64,000 nt of DNA from Variovorax paradoxus. Its GTDB lineage: Bacteria > Pseudomonadota > Gammaproteobacteria > Burkholderiales > Burkholderiaceae_C. The notes beneath the pieces were generated by a model. That model searched no databases, had not been told where the DNA came from, and worked only from the letters and a program-made list of their open reading frames with translations. The DNA is taken from assembly GCF_030815855.1 (NCBI RefSeq), contig NZ_JAUSXG010000001.1:5022001-5086000 (forward strand), read 5' to 3'. Shown piece by piece: positions 55,072 to 63,541 of the stretch. The translations under genes were made by a program, and so were the position numbers. The stretch's first letter is position 1. The number at the start of each line of letters is the position of its first letter.

Positions 55072-56778
55072 ATGACCGGCACTGCGCAACGATGTGACGC
55101 AGTGATCATGGGCGGCGGGCTCGCGGGCCTCACGCTGGCGCTGCAGCTCAAGCAGCGCTTTCAAGACATCGACGTGCTGGTGCTGGAACGGCGCAAGCAC
55201 CCGGTGCCGCACGCGGCCCACAAGGTGGGCGAGTCGTCGGTCGAGATCGGCGCGCACTACTTCGACACGGTGCTCGGCCTCCAGCCGCACATGGACGGCG
55301 CGCAGCTGCGCAAGTTCGGTTTCCGCTTTTTCTTCAGCGAGGGCCGACGCGATATCGACCAGGTCACCGAGATCGGCGCCAGCCGCTACCTCGCGGTGCC
55401 CAGCTACCAGATCGACCGGGGCATCTTCGAGAACTATCTTGCCCAGGAAGCCGTTCGGCGCGGAGTGCGCTTCGAGGACGCCGCGCTGGTGCGGCGCGTC
55501 GAACTGGCCGAAGACGCCGGCGCGCCGCATCGCCTCGAATGGTCGCGCGACGATGAGACGCACAGCGCCGAAGCGCGCTGGATCATCGATGCCTGCGGCC
55601 GCGCCGGCCTGCTCAAGCGCAAGCTCGGCCTCGCCGAGGCCAATGCGCACGACGTCAACGCCGTGTGGTTCCGCATCGGCGAGCGCATCGCCATCGACGA
55701 CTGGAGCGACAACGCCGACTGGCAGGCGCGCTGCGATCCCCGCGCGCGCTGGCTTTCGACCAACCACCTGGTGGGCGCGGGCTACTGGGCCTGGCTGATT
55801 CCGCTGGCTTCGGGTTCGCACTCGGTGGGCATCGTGGCCGACCCGAAGCTGCATCCGCTCGACACCTTCGACACTTTCGAAAAGGCGATGCAGTGGTTCG
55901 CCACCTACCAGCCGCGGTTGTACGAAGCGCTCGACGGCAAGCGGCATCTGCTGCAGGACTTCGCGTTCCTCAGGCACTTCTCGCACGGCTGCAAGCAGGT
56001 GTTTTCGGGCCGGCGCTGGGCGCTGACGGGCGAGGCCGGGCTGTTCCTCGACCCGTTCTATTCGCCGGGCAGCGACTTCATCGCGATGAGCAACACCTAC
56101 ATCACCGACCTGGTGGCGCACGACCGCGCGGGCCGCTCGCTCGAAGCCCGCGCGCAGCTCTACGACCAGATCTATCACTCGTTCTACGAGAGCACGCTGG
56201 CGCTCTACCAGGACCAGTACCCGCTCTTCGGCGACCCCGAGGTGCTGCCGGTGAAGGTGATCTGGGACTACGCCTACTACTGGGGCGTGCTGTCGCAGAT
56301 CTTCTTCCAGCAGCGGCTCACCGATTTGATGCTGCTCGGCAGCCTGAAGGAAGAGCTGCAGCATTGCCAGCGCCTGAACCTCGCGGTGCAGCAGCTGCTG
56401 CGCGCCTGGTCCGCCGTAAGCGCCAGGCGCAACGCCGCGGTCCTGCTCGACCAGGCCGCGATGCCGTGGTTCGCCGAACTCAACCGCAGCCTCAAAGACC
56501 CGCGGCTGGACGATGCCGCGTTCAAGGCGCGCATCCGGGCCTCGACAGCCCAGCTGCGGCAGCTCGCCAGTGAGATCCTCGCTCGGGCGCAGGCGGACCA
56601 TGCAGACCTGAGCGGCTGCACCCTTCCCTCCATTCTTGAGGAAAGCATGACGCCACCCGCCGCCAGCGTGCCAGGCGGCGCTATGCTTTTCGCAGCAATT
56701 CCGGATGACAGCCGGAACCCGCGTTTACCCAACTTTACGGAGCGTTCAAGCCCCGTTGCCTCCCGTGGACGACCATGA
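55072..56778 (+). CDS. FAD-dependent oxidoreductase, halogenase-like
   Basis: A 568-residue flavoprotein. Seen: IMGGGLAGLTLALQL (residues 12-26), KVGESSVEIGAHYF, K81 in LRKFGFRFFF (the place of the conserved halogenase Lys), the W239-A-W-L-I-P motif WxWxIP, and GEAGLFLDPFYSPGSDF. These are hallmarks of flavin-dependent halogenases and their relatives in aryl polyene clusters. Halogenation is not proven. The last 45 residues (after SILEES) look like untranslated or unconstrained sequence. The stop overlaps the response regulator start. Confidence 0.8.
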   Translation: MTGTAQRCDAVIMGGGLAGLTLALQLKQRFQDIDVLVLERRKHPVPHAAHKVGESSVEIGAHYFDTVLGLQPHMDGAQLRKFGFRFFFSEGRRDIDQVTEIGASRYLAVPSYQIDRGIFENYLAQEAVRRGVRFEDAALVRRVELAEDAGAPHRLEWSRDDETHSAEARWIIDACGRAGLLKRKLGLAEANAHDVNAVWFRIGERIAIDDWSDNADWQARCDPRARWLSTNHLVGAGYWAWLIPLASGSHSVGIVADPKLHPLDTFDTFEKAMQWFATYQPRLYEALDGKRHLLQDFAFLRHFSHGCKQVFSGRRWALTGEAGLFLDPFYSPGSDFIAMSNTYITDLVAHDRAGRSLEARAQLYDQIYHSFYESTLALYQDQYPLFGDPEVLPVKVIWDYAYYWGVLSQIFFQQRLTDLMLLGSLKEELQHCQRLNLAVQQLLRAWSAVSARRNAAVLLDQAAMPWFAELNRSLKDPRLDDAAFKARIRASTAQLRQLASEILARAQADHADLSGCTLPSILEESMTPPAASVPGGAMLFAAIPDDSRNPRLPNFTERSSPVASRGRP

Positions 56779-57497
56779 AGCGCATGAGCACCCCCCAACT
56801 CCTGATGATCGAAGACGACGCCCGCCTGGCGCAGATGGTGGGCGAATACCTGACGCAGTCGGGTTTTCTCTTCACGCATGCCGGCGATGGCGCCAGCGGC
56901 CTCGAGCAGCTGCAGCAGCATGCACCCGACCTGGTGATCCTCGACCTGATGCTGCCCGACACCGACGGCCTTGAAATCTGCCGCCGCATCCGCTCGCTGC
57001 CCGCGCCGGCCTCGAAGGTGTCGGTGCTCATGCTCACCGCCAAGGGTGACCCGATGGACCGCATCATCGGCCTGGAGATCGGCGCCGACGACTACCTGCC
57101 CAAGCCTTTCGAGCCGCGCGAGCTGCTGGCGCGCATCCGCGCGGTGCTGCGCCGGCGCAGCGAGAACAGTGCCGACACCGAGGCCAGCACCGTGATGCGC
57201 TTCGGCACGCTCGAGATCGACCGCAACGCGCGCACCGTGTCGGTGGGCGGCGCGCTGGCCGACCTCACTTCCTACCAGTTCGACCTGCTGGTGGCCATGG
57301 CCGAGCGCGCGGGCCGCGTGCTCACGCGCGACCAGATCATGGAAGCCGTGCGCGGCCGCGAGCTCGAGGCCTTCGACCGCTCAATCGACGTGCACATGGG
57401 CCGCATTCGCGCCGCCATCGAGGTCGACGCCAAAAACCCGAAGCGCATCCTGACCGTGCGCGGCGTAGGTTACGTCTTCGCCAAGCAGCAAGACTGA
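56775..57497 (+). CDS. OmpR-family response regulator
   Basis: A 240-residue regulator. The receiver domain (9-125) has acidic E13/D14/D15, phospho-acceptor D57 (VILDLMLPD), Thr in MLTAKGD and Lys in YLPKPFEPRELLAR. The C-terminal winged helix (about 145-235) has LTSYQFDLLVAMAERAGRVLTRDQIM and RSIDVHMGRIRAAIE. It overlaps the halogenase-like gene by four bases and the kinase gene by one. The start could also be the ATG at 56784. It resembles RstA/CpxR-type regulators. Confidence 0.94.
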   Translation: MKRMSTPQLLMIEDDARLAQMVGEYLTQSGFLFTHAGDGASGLEQLQQHAPDLVILDLMLPDTDGLEICRRIRSLPAPASKVSVLMLTAKGDPMDRIIGLEIGADDYLPKPFEPRELLARIRAVLRRRSENSADTEASTVMRFGTLEIDRNARTVSVGGALADLTSYQFDLLVAMAERAGRVLTRDQIMEAVRGRELEAFDRSIDVHMGRIRAAIEVDAKNPKRILTVRGVGYVFAKQQD

Positions 57498-58693
57498 TGC
57501 TGCGCAGCCTGTACTCCCGCCACCTCTACGTCCGCATCTGGCTCGCGGTGGTGGGCGGCGTCGTCATCCTCACGCTGATGGCCAACTGGATCGTGCGCGA
57601 AGCGGCCGAAGCCGAGCGCGAACGCCTGGCGCCGGTGCCGCGCAACGTGGTGGTGCTCGATGCGCAGGACCGCACCATCGGCTCCGGCACCGCGTTGCGT
57701 GTGCCGGGCCAGGGGCTGGAATTCGACGTGACGCTGAGCGACGGCAAGGCCATCACGCTGCGCGTGGCGCCGCGCGAGCGGCCCTCGGGCACGGGAGGTT
57801 TCGCGCCCTGGCGCACGCCTTTCGGGCTGGGCTGGATGATCGCGCTCGTGGGCATTGCGGTGGCCCTGGGCGTGTACCCCATCGTGCGGCGGCTCACCCA
57901 GCGGCTGGAGGCCCTGCAGCGGGGCGTGCAGCGCTGGGGGGACGGCGATCTCTCGGTGCGCGTGACCGAAGAAGGGCAGGACGAAGTGGCTGATCTCTCC
58001 AAGCGTTTCAACGCCTCCGCCGAACGCATCGAAAAGCTGGTGCGCTCGCACAAATCGCTGCTGGCCAATGCATCGCACGAGCTGCGCTCGCCGCTCACCC
58101 GCATCCGCATGGGCCTGGAACTGATGGGCGAGCACCCGAGCCCCGCGGCGCGCGACGAGATCTCGCGCAACATCGGCGAGCTCGACCAGCTCATCGACGA
58201 GATTCTGCTGGCCAGCCGGCTCGACGCCAGCGAGGCCGACGTGGGCACCATCGAGGCGGTCGACCTGACCGGGCTTGCGGCCGAGGAGTGTTCGCAGGTG
58301 AATGCCGAGCTCGACCTGGAGGAAGGCACCGACAACGCGAAGCTCACGGTGCCCGGCGTGTCGCGCCTGCTGCGCCGCGCCATCCGCAATCTGCTCGAGA
58401 ACGCCCGCCGGTATGGCGCAGGCGAAATTTCGGTCGAACTGGGCAGTGCCGACGGCTTCGCCACCGTGCGCGTGAACGACCGCGGACCCGGCGTGCCGAC
58501 CGCCTTGCGCGATCGCATCTTCGAGCCCTTCTACCGGCTGCCCGGCGCCAGCGAACGCAACGGCGGCGTCGGCCTGGGGCTGGCACTGGTGAAGTCGATT
58601 GCCGAGCGCCACGGCGGCAGCGTGCGCTGCGAAGAACGGCCCGGCGGCGGCGCGAGCTTCGTCATTCGCCTACCCACGGCCAATCACAGCTGA
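57497..58693 (+). CDS. Sensor histidine kinase (RstB/CpxA-like)
   Basis: A 398-residue inner-membrane kinase. TM1 is at residues 12-33, a periplasmic sensor of about 75 residues follows, TM2 is near 110-130, HAMP is at 131-180, and H194 is the phospho-acceptor (ANASHELRSPLTRIRMGLEL). The ATPase domain has NLLENARRYG (N box), VNDRGPGVP (G1) and GGVGLGLALVKSIAERHGG (G2). It phosphorylates the response regulator encoded immediately upstream. The signal is unknown. Confidence 0.94.
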   Translation: MLRSLYSRHLYVRIWLAVVGGVVILTLMANWIVREAAEAERERLAPVPRNVVVLDAQDRTIGSGTALRVPGQGLEFDVTLSDGKAITLRVAPRERPSGTGGFAPWRTPFGLGWMIALVGIAVALGVYPIVRRLTQRLEALQRGVQRWGDGDLSVRVTEEGQDEVADLSKRFNASAERIEKLVRSHKSLLANASHELRSPLTRIRMGLELMGEHPSPAARDEISRNIGELDQLIDEILLASRLDASEADVGTIEAVDLTGLAAEECSQVNAELDLEEGTDNAKLTVPGVSRLLRRAIRNLLENARRYGAGEISVELGSADGFATVRVNDRGPGVPTALRDRIFEPFYRLPGASERNGGVGLGLALVKSIAERHGGSVRCEERPGGGASFVIRLPTANHS

Positions 58694-58753
58694 CGGGGGC
58701 GCGGGCCGGCAGTCAGGTTGGGCCGCCGCGGCCGCACCTAAAATCCCGCCCCT

Positions 58754-60010
58754 ATGCAGAGATCGCACATCGTCAGGCCCGCGGCCATGTTCTGGGGGCT
58801 GGTGGTGTTCATGCCCGTCGGCGTCACCTACCTTTCGGCCCTGCTGTTGCTCGCGACCATGGGGCTCGCCGGCGGGTACCGCGAGCGCTACGCGCGGCTG
58901 CGCGCCAACCCGCTGTGGTGGCCGCTGGTGGCGTACCTGGCCTGGACTTTCATCGTGCTGGCCGTCGGGCCGCACTACCCGGAAACGGGCTCGAACCTGT
59001 TCCATGGCCTGCGCATCGGCATCACGATACTGATGGCGCTGGCCCTCTCGCGCGAGGAAGCGATCTGGGCGCTGCGCGGCTTCCTGCTGATCGCGGCGCT
59101 GAATATCGTGCTGATCGTGGCCTTCTACGCCATCGGTTTTCCGATCTGGTCGCCGCTGCGCGCGGTGATGATGGAAGTCGGCAACAAGTCGATCAGCAAC
59201 GCGCTGCTGTTCAGCGTGGTGGCCTCCACGGCCGCCGTGTGGGGCATTGCGCAGATCGCCGCGCACAGGCCGCTGCGCGCCATGCCGGCCTTCGTGCTGG
59301 TGCTCGGCCTGGGTCTGGTGGTGGCGCTGCCGCTGACTTCGCGCACCTCGGTGCTCGCGCTGATGCTGGTGATTCCGGTGATGTGCATCCACCAGTGGCG
59401 CAATCACCTGAAGATGCTCGTCAGCGCGCTGGTGCTGGGCGCCGTGGTGCTGGGTGCCGCGCTCTACCAGTTGCCGCAGCTCCAGCACAAGGTCGAGACC
59501 GGCGTGCAGGAAATCGAAGAGGCGCAGGCCGGTGCCATCTTCAAGGGCAGCTGGGTCATCCGCTACTACATGTACCGCGACACCGGCCTCATGATCGCCG
59601 ACCGCCCGCTCATGGGCTGGGGCATCGGCGGCTGGACCGAGCAGTGGCACAAGCGCGGCCCGGCGCTCTTCGCCGAGTCGAACATGCCGCACAACGACTT
59701 CCTTTGGGTCGGCGCGCAGGGCGGGCTGCCGGCCTTGCTGAGCCTGCTGGTCATCATGGTTGGCGCGGTCTGGCAGGCATGGAAGCGGCCAGACATCGCG
59801 GGCCGCTACGCATTGGCCGCCACGCTGATCGCGTTGATCGCGTCGAGCGTGAACTCGGCCATGCGCGATGCGCAGATCGGCCTGGCGCTGCTGTGGATTG
59901 CGATGGTCTACCTGCGGCTCGCGCTAGAAACGCAGGATGCGCAGCCCTGGCGCGATCTGTGGCCGGGGCGCCGCATCGCAGCGGAACCCGGGGCTCCCGC
60001 TGCCGGCTAG
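58754..60010 (+). CDS. O-antigen ligase family membrane protein
   Basis: A 418-residue polytopic membrane protein with about ten to twelve helices. It has a Wzy_C-like segment (LTSRTSVLALMLVIPVM near 190) and a large periplasmic loop (about 235-310) with the conserved LMGWGIGGWTEQW and MPHNDFLW motifs. Members join O-antigen or other glycans to lipid A-core or to proteins. The enzyme class cannot be separated further. No other polysaccharide genes lie in the window. Confidence 0.85.
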   Translation: MQRSHIVRPAAMFWGLVVFMPVGVTYLSALLLLATMGLAGGYRERYARLRANPLWWPLVAYLAWTFIVLAVGPHYPETGSNLFHGLRIGITILMALALSREEAIWALRGFLLIAALNIVLIVAFYAIGFPIWSPLRAVMMEVGNKSISNALLFSVVASTAAVWGIAQIAAHRPLRAMPAFVLVLGLGLVVALPLTSRTSVLALMLVIPVMCIHQWRNHLKMLVSALVLGAVVLGAALYQLPQLQHKVETGVQEIEEAQAGAIFKGSWVIRYYMYRDTGLMIADRPLMGWGIGGWTEQWHKRGPALFAESNMPHNDFLWVGAQGGLPALLSLLVIMVGAVWQAWKRPDIAGRYALAATLIALIASSVNSAMRDAQIGLALLWIAMVYLRLALETQDAQPWRDLWPGRRIAAEPGAPAAG

Positions 60011-60038
60011 CCGGCGGCGGCTGCCGCGAACCGCCAAA

Positions 60039-60248
60039 TCAGTGCCGCGACGACACCGTCTCGCCCGCCTTCAGGCGGTAGACGGTGCCGCAGTACGGGC
60101 ACTTGGCCTCGCCGGTGCGCGCCACATCGAGGTACACCTTCGGGTGGGTGTCCCAAAGCTTCATGTCCGCCTTGGGGCTGGGGCAGAACACGCCGCCCTG
60201 GTGGTTGAGCTCCTTGGCCAGGAGTTCGACGACTGCGTTGGTAGGCAT
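60039..60248 (-). CDS. Zinc-finger domain protein (CHCC type)
   Basis: A 69-residue protein with VFCPSPKADMKLWDTHPKVYLDV (divided by the Cys and His ligands) and KCPYCGTVYRL. C22, H35, C50 and C53 fit the CHCC zinc-finger family related to the NDUFS6 protein of complex I. It is encoded eight bases after ilvE on the same strand. Confidence 0.85.
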   Translation of the reverse strand: MPTNAVVELLAKELNHQGGVFCPSPKADMKLWDTHPKVYLDVARTGEAKCPYCGTVYRLKAGETVSSRH

Positions 60249-60256
60249 GGGTTCTT

Positions 60257-61207
60257 TCAGACTTTCGTGAGCCAGTGGGCGTACTTGGGGTTCTTGCCGT
60301 TCACGATGTCGAAGAAGGCCGACTGGATCTTCTCGGTGACCGGGCCGCGCGAGCCGCCGTCGCCGCGGTTGCCGATCTCGATGCGGTCGAGCTCGCGGAT
60401 GGGCGTCACTTCGGCGGCGGTGCCGGTGAAGAAGGCTTCGTCGGCAATGTAGACCTCGTCGCGCGTGATGCGCTTTTGCACCAGCTCGAGCCCCAAGTCC
60501 TTGCAGATGTGCAGGATCGTGTTGCGCGTGATGCCGTTGAGCGCGCCGGCCGACAGGTCGGGCGTGTAGACCACGCCGCCCTTCACCACGAAGATGTTCT
60601 CGCCCGCGCCTTCGGAGACGAAGCCGCTCGCGTCGAGCAGCAGCGCTTCGTCGTAGCCGTCGTCCAGCGCTTCCATGTTGGCGAGGATGGAGTTGGTGTA
60701 GTTGCTCACCGACTTGGCCTGCGTCATCGTGATGTTGACGTGGTGGCGGGTGTAGCTCGAGGTCTTCACGCGGATGCCGCGGCGCATGCCCTCTTCGCCC
60801 AGGTAGGCGCCCCAGGACCAGGCCGCGACCATGGCGTGGATCTTGTTGCCCTTGGGGCTCACGCCGAGCTTTTCGGAGCCGATCCAGATCAGCGGGCGCA
60901 GGTAGCAGCTTTCGAGCTTGTTCTCGCGCACCACCTGCTTCTGGGCTTCGTTCAGCTGTTCGTGCGTGAACGGGATCTTCATGCGCAGGATCTTGGCGCT
61001 GTTGAACAGGCGCTCGGTGTGCTCGGCCAGGCGGAAGATGGCCGTGCCTTCCGCCGTCTTGTAGGCGCGCACGCCCTCGAAGGCGCCGCAACCGTAGTGC
61101 AGCGTGTGGCTCAGCACGTGGATCTTGGCGTCGCGCCAGTCCACGAGTTCGCCGTCCATCCATATCTTGCCGTCACGGTCGTCCAGCGAGGGGGGGATCG
61201 AGCTCAT
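60257..61207 (-). CDS. ilvE: Branched-chain amino acid aminotransferase
   Basis: A 316-residue fold-type IV PLP enzyme that interconverts Leu, Ile and Val with their 2-oxoacids. Seen: HTLHYGCGAFEGVRAY, ITMTQAKSVSNYTNSILANMEA, EALLLDASGFVSEGAGENIFVV, LNGITRNTILHIC and EAFFTGTAAEVTPIRELD. I chose the ATG at 61207 (AAAGGA upstream); an earlier in-frame start adds a basic leader. A GCGAC-N6-GTCGC hairpin at 61241-61256 lies in the 5' region without terminator features. Confidence 0.95.
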   Translation of the reverse strand: MSSIPPSLDDRDGKIWMDGELVDWRDAKIHVLSHTLHYGCGAFEGVRAYKTAEGTAIFRLAEHTERLFNSAKILRMKIPFTHEQLNEAQKQVVRENKLESCYLRPLIWIGSEKLGVSPKGNKIHAMVAAWSWGAYLGEEGMRRGIRVKTSSYTRHHVNITMTQAKSVSNYTNSILANMEALDDGYDEALLLDASGFVSEGAGENIFVVKGGVVYTPDLSAGALNGITRNTILHICKDLGLELVQKRITRDEVYIADEAFFTGTAAEVTPIRELDRIEIGNRGDGGSRGPVTEKIQSAFFDIVNGKNPKYAHWLTKV

Positions 61208-61339
61208 TTCCTGATTCCTTTGGGGGCAGCTGTGTGGGGAGCGACCCGGGAGTCGCAAAAGCTTTCGATTTTACGGCGCCCGGCGGAACGGGGTGCCCGA
61301 CAATGGCGGGTTGTCCAAACCAGTGGAAAAAGGGTTTCC

Positions 61340-62338
61340 GTGTCCGTATTCAAGAACGTCATCGTCTATCGCATCGAACCTGCCTGGTCCCAAACATTGA
61401 CCGAGATCGAAGAAGGCCTCGGCAAGCAGCGCTTCGAGCCCTGCGGCCCTTCGCAGGAAAAGTCCGCCGGCTGGGCAGAGCCGCGCGGCGAGGCCAACGG
61501 CCCGCTGGTCGAGTCCGTCGGCGGCCAGTGGCTGGTCGAATACATGGTCGAGAGCAAGCAGGTGCCCGGCTCCGTGGTGCGCCGCAAGCTCGACGAGCGC
61601 TGCGCGCAGATCGAAACCACCACCGGCCGCAAGCCCGGCAAGAAGGAAAAGAAAGAGCTCAAGGAGGACATCACTCTCGAGCTGCTGCCAATGGCCTTCA
61701 CCCGCAGCGCCCGCGTGGCCGTGTGGATCGACCAGGCCGAACGCCGCCTGGTGATCAACAGCGCAAATGCCGCCCGCGCCGACGAAGTGGTGACCAGCCT
61801 CGTGAAATCGCTCGACGGTTTTGCCGTGGCACTCATCAACACGCAGGTCGAACCCGCCGCCGCGATGGCCAACTGGCTGCTCACGCAGGAGCCGCCGGCC
61901 GGCTTCACCATCGACCGCGAGTGCGAGCTCAAGGCCTCGGACGATTCCAAGGCCGTGGTGCGCTACGCCAAGCATCCGCTCGACATCGAGGAAGTGCAGA
62001 AGCACATCACCGACGGCAAGCGCCCCACGCGCCTGGCGCTCACCTGGGACGACCGCGTGTCGTTCGAGCTGACGCACGGCATGCTGATCCGCAAGATCGT
62101 GTTCCTCGAGGGCACGGGCGACGGCGCCTCGGGCGGCAAGAAGGAAGACAACTTCGACGCCGATGTGGCCATTGCCACCGGTGAACTCGGCCAGTTGGTG
62201 CCGGCGCTGCTCGACGCGCTGGGCGGCGAGGCGGCCTTCAGCGGCGCGCCGACCGATGCAGCCCCCAAGGCTGCTGCGGAGCCGCCCACGACCACCACCC
62301 CGGCAGACGCCGAGGTCGAGGAAGACGCGCCGTTCTGA
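61340..62338 (+). CDS. rdgC: Recombination-associated protein RdgC
   Basis: A 332-residue DNA-binding ring protein that limits RecA activity. Seen: the N-terminal FKNVIVYRIEPAW, ESVGGQWLVEYMVESKQVPGSVVRRKL, KEKKELKEDITLELLPMAF and ALTWDDRVSFELTHGMLIRKIVFLE. The C-terminal 60 residues are Ala/Pro/Thr-rich and end in an acidic tail (EVEEDAPF). The start is a GTG with AAGGG upstream and follows the ilvE divergent region. Confidence 0.96.
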   Translation: MSVFKNVIVYRIEPAWSQTLTEIEEGLGKQRFEPCGPSQEKSAGWAEPRGEANGPLVESVGGQWLVEYMVESKQVPGSVVRRKLDERCAQIETTTGRKPGKKEKKELKEDITLELLPMAFTRSARVAVWIDQAERRLVINSANAARADEVVTSLVKSLDGFAVALINTQVEPAAAMANWLLTQEPPAGFTIDRECELKASDDSKAVVRYAKHPLDIEEVQKHITDGKRPTRLALTWDDRVSFELTHGMLIRKIVFLEGTGDGASGGKKEDNFDADVAIATGELGQLVPALLDALGGEAAFSGAPTDAAPKAAAEPPTTTTPADAEVEEDAPF

Positions 62339-62368
62339 CCTGACGGCCCGTCGGCGGCTCTCGGCGGC

Positions 62369-62806
62369 TCAGCCCGCCGTGTTTTCTTCGGACGGCGGAG
62401 CAGCGTTGTCGGGCTCCGCCTCGGGGCGCGTCAACGTCCAGCTCTGCAGCTTGCCGCCGTTGAACACGGCGTCGACGTACGAGCCGCCCGTATCGGTCCA
62501 GCGGTAGAGCTCGGGCTGCTCGTCCTGCGGTGAGCGCAGCTCGCCGAGGGCGCGCGTCATCGCGATCACGTGCATCAGCGTCACGCCCTTCTTGAGCTTG
62601 GCGTTGAGCATCACTGCGCTCGCGACATAGCCGACCGGGCGATCGGTGGCCCGCTTGAGCACCTGCATGGTCCGGTTGAAGTGCATCAGCAGGAACATCA
62701 CGATCACGCCGCCCGCCAGGGCGACGCCGCCCCATCCGCCGCTGCGCCAAGCCAGCCCGAGAAGGACGATGGCGCCCACGGGCACCAGCAATTTCTGGAA
62801 ATTCAT
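62369..62806 (-). CDS. Membrane protein of unknown function
   Basis: A 145-residue protein with two hydrophobic segments (about residues 5-20 and 26-42), followed by a soluble part with FNRTMQVLKRATDRPVGYVASAVMLNA and TLMHVIAMTRALGEL. I recognise no catalytic motif. I chose the ATG at 62806; an extension to 62902 has no hydrophobic or conserved character. It converges on rdgC. Confidence 0.6.
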   Translation of the reverse strand: MNFQKLLVPVGAIVLLGLAWRSGGWGGVALAGGVIVMFLLMHFNRTMQVLKRATDRPVGYVASAVMLNAKLKKGVTLMHVIAMTRALGELRSPQDEQPELYRWTDTGGSYVDAVFNGGKLQSWTLTRPEAEPDNAAPPSEENTAG

Positions 62807-63031
62807 GGCCGCATTGTCGCTGCGCAGCGGCTCGCGCCCCGTCGGCGTCATTCGAAAGTACGCATGTGGATAGCGCCCGCTTTCTTGCCCCACCGGCAAC
62901 ACAGGCGGCAGTAGCGGCCGTGGCTACCGCCGGGCGCGCAGCGCGGTACTCGCCGTGAAAAGCACGCGGCACGGTGGCACCAGGCGGCACATTTCATCTC
63001 ACGGGCATCAGCCCGGGCCACTGAAAAGCGT

Positions 63032-63487
63032 ATGAGCATTCCGCGATCCGTCACCTTCGTTCGTCTCTCCCTTTGCGCCGCACTCACGGCCACCGCACTC
63101 AGCGGTTGCTACGTGGTGCCGCTCGGACAACCCGCTCCCGCGGCGCCGCCTTCGCAGGCCTATGCCGTGGCACCGGGCCCGGTGGCGCAGAGCTTCAGCG
63201 CGCGGCTGTATCCGTCGAACGCCGAAGCGGCGCGCTACGGAACCGTTGCGGGCACGGTGACCAACGACATGAACGGACGCGGGCACTTCAATGCGCAGAT
63301 CGGCAATGAGCAGTTTCAGGGAGAGGCGACCCGGGTTGCGGGCTCGCGAGGTGCCGGCCTGGCGAACGCCAGCGGCAATCGCGGCGGCAATCTGAGTTGC
63401 CAGTACACGATGAACTCGGCCACGTTGGGCAGCGGCCAATGCGTGCTCAACGGCGGACCGGCGTTCACGATGCACATCGGGGGGTAG
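63032..63487 (+). CDS. Small outer-membrane-type lipoprotein
   Basis: A 151-residue lipoprotein with a signal peptide and lipobox TALSGC. The mature part starts Pro/Ala-rich (PLGQPAPAAPPSQAYAVAPG), then a compact beta-rich domain with two later cysteines (LSCQYTM, GQCVLNGG). No family is recognised. A strong terminator follows the stop, so it is probably a single-gene transcript. Confidence 0.75.
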   Translation: MSIPRSVTFVRLSLCAALTATALSGCYVVPLGQPAPAAPPSQAYAVAPGPVAQSFSARLYPSNAEAARYGTVAGTVTNDMNGRGHFNAQIGNEQFQGEATRVAGSRGAGLANASGNRGGNLSCQYTMNSATLGSGQCVLNGGPAFTMHIGG

Positions 63488-63495
63488 GGAGGGTG

Positions 63496-63529
63496 GCCCG
63501 GCGCGCCTGTGGTGCGCCGGGCATTTTTT
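63496..63529 (+). terminator. Intrinsic terminator after the lipoprotein gene
   Basis: GCCCGGCGC (63496-63504) pairs with GCGCCGGGC (63514-63522) around a nine-base loop, followed by A and six T. It lies nine bases after the lipoprotein stop. On the other strand it faces the radA 3' end. Confidence 0.85.
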
Positions 63530-63541
63530 CCCGGTAATCGA

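Noticed and set aside
60002..60015. GCCGGCTAGCCGGC palindrome at the end of the O-antigen ligase gene as a terminator
   Set aside because: It has no loop and no T-run, and most of it is the coding end of the gene.
61241..61256. GCGAC-N6-GTCGC hairpin upstream of ilvE as an attenuator
   Set aside because: There is no leader peptide with branched-chain codons and no T-run; the stem is only five base pairs.
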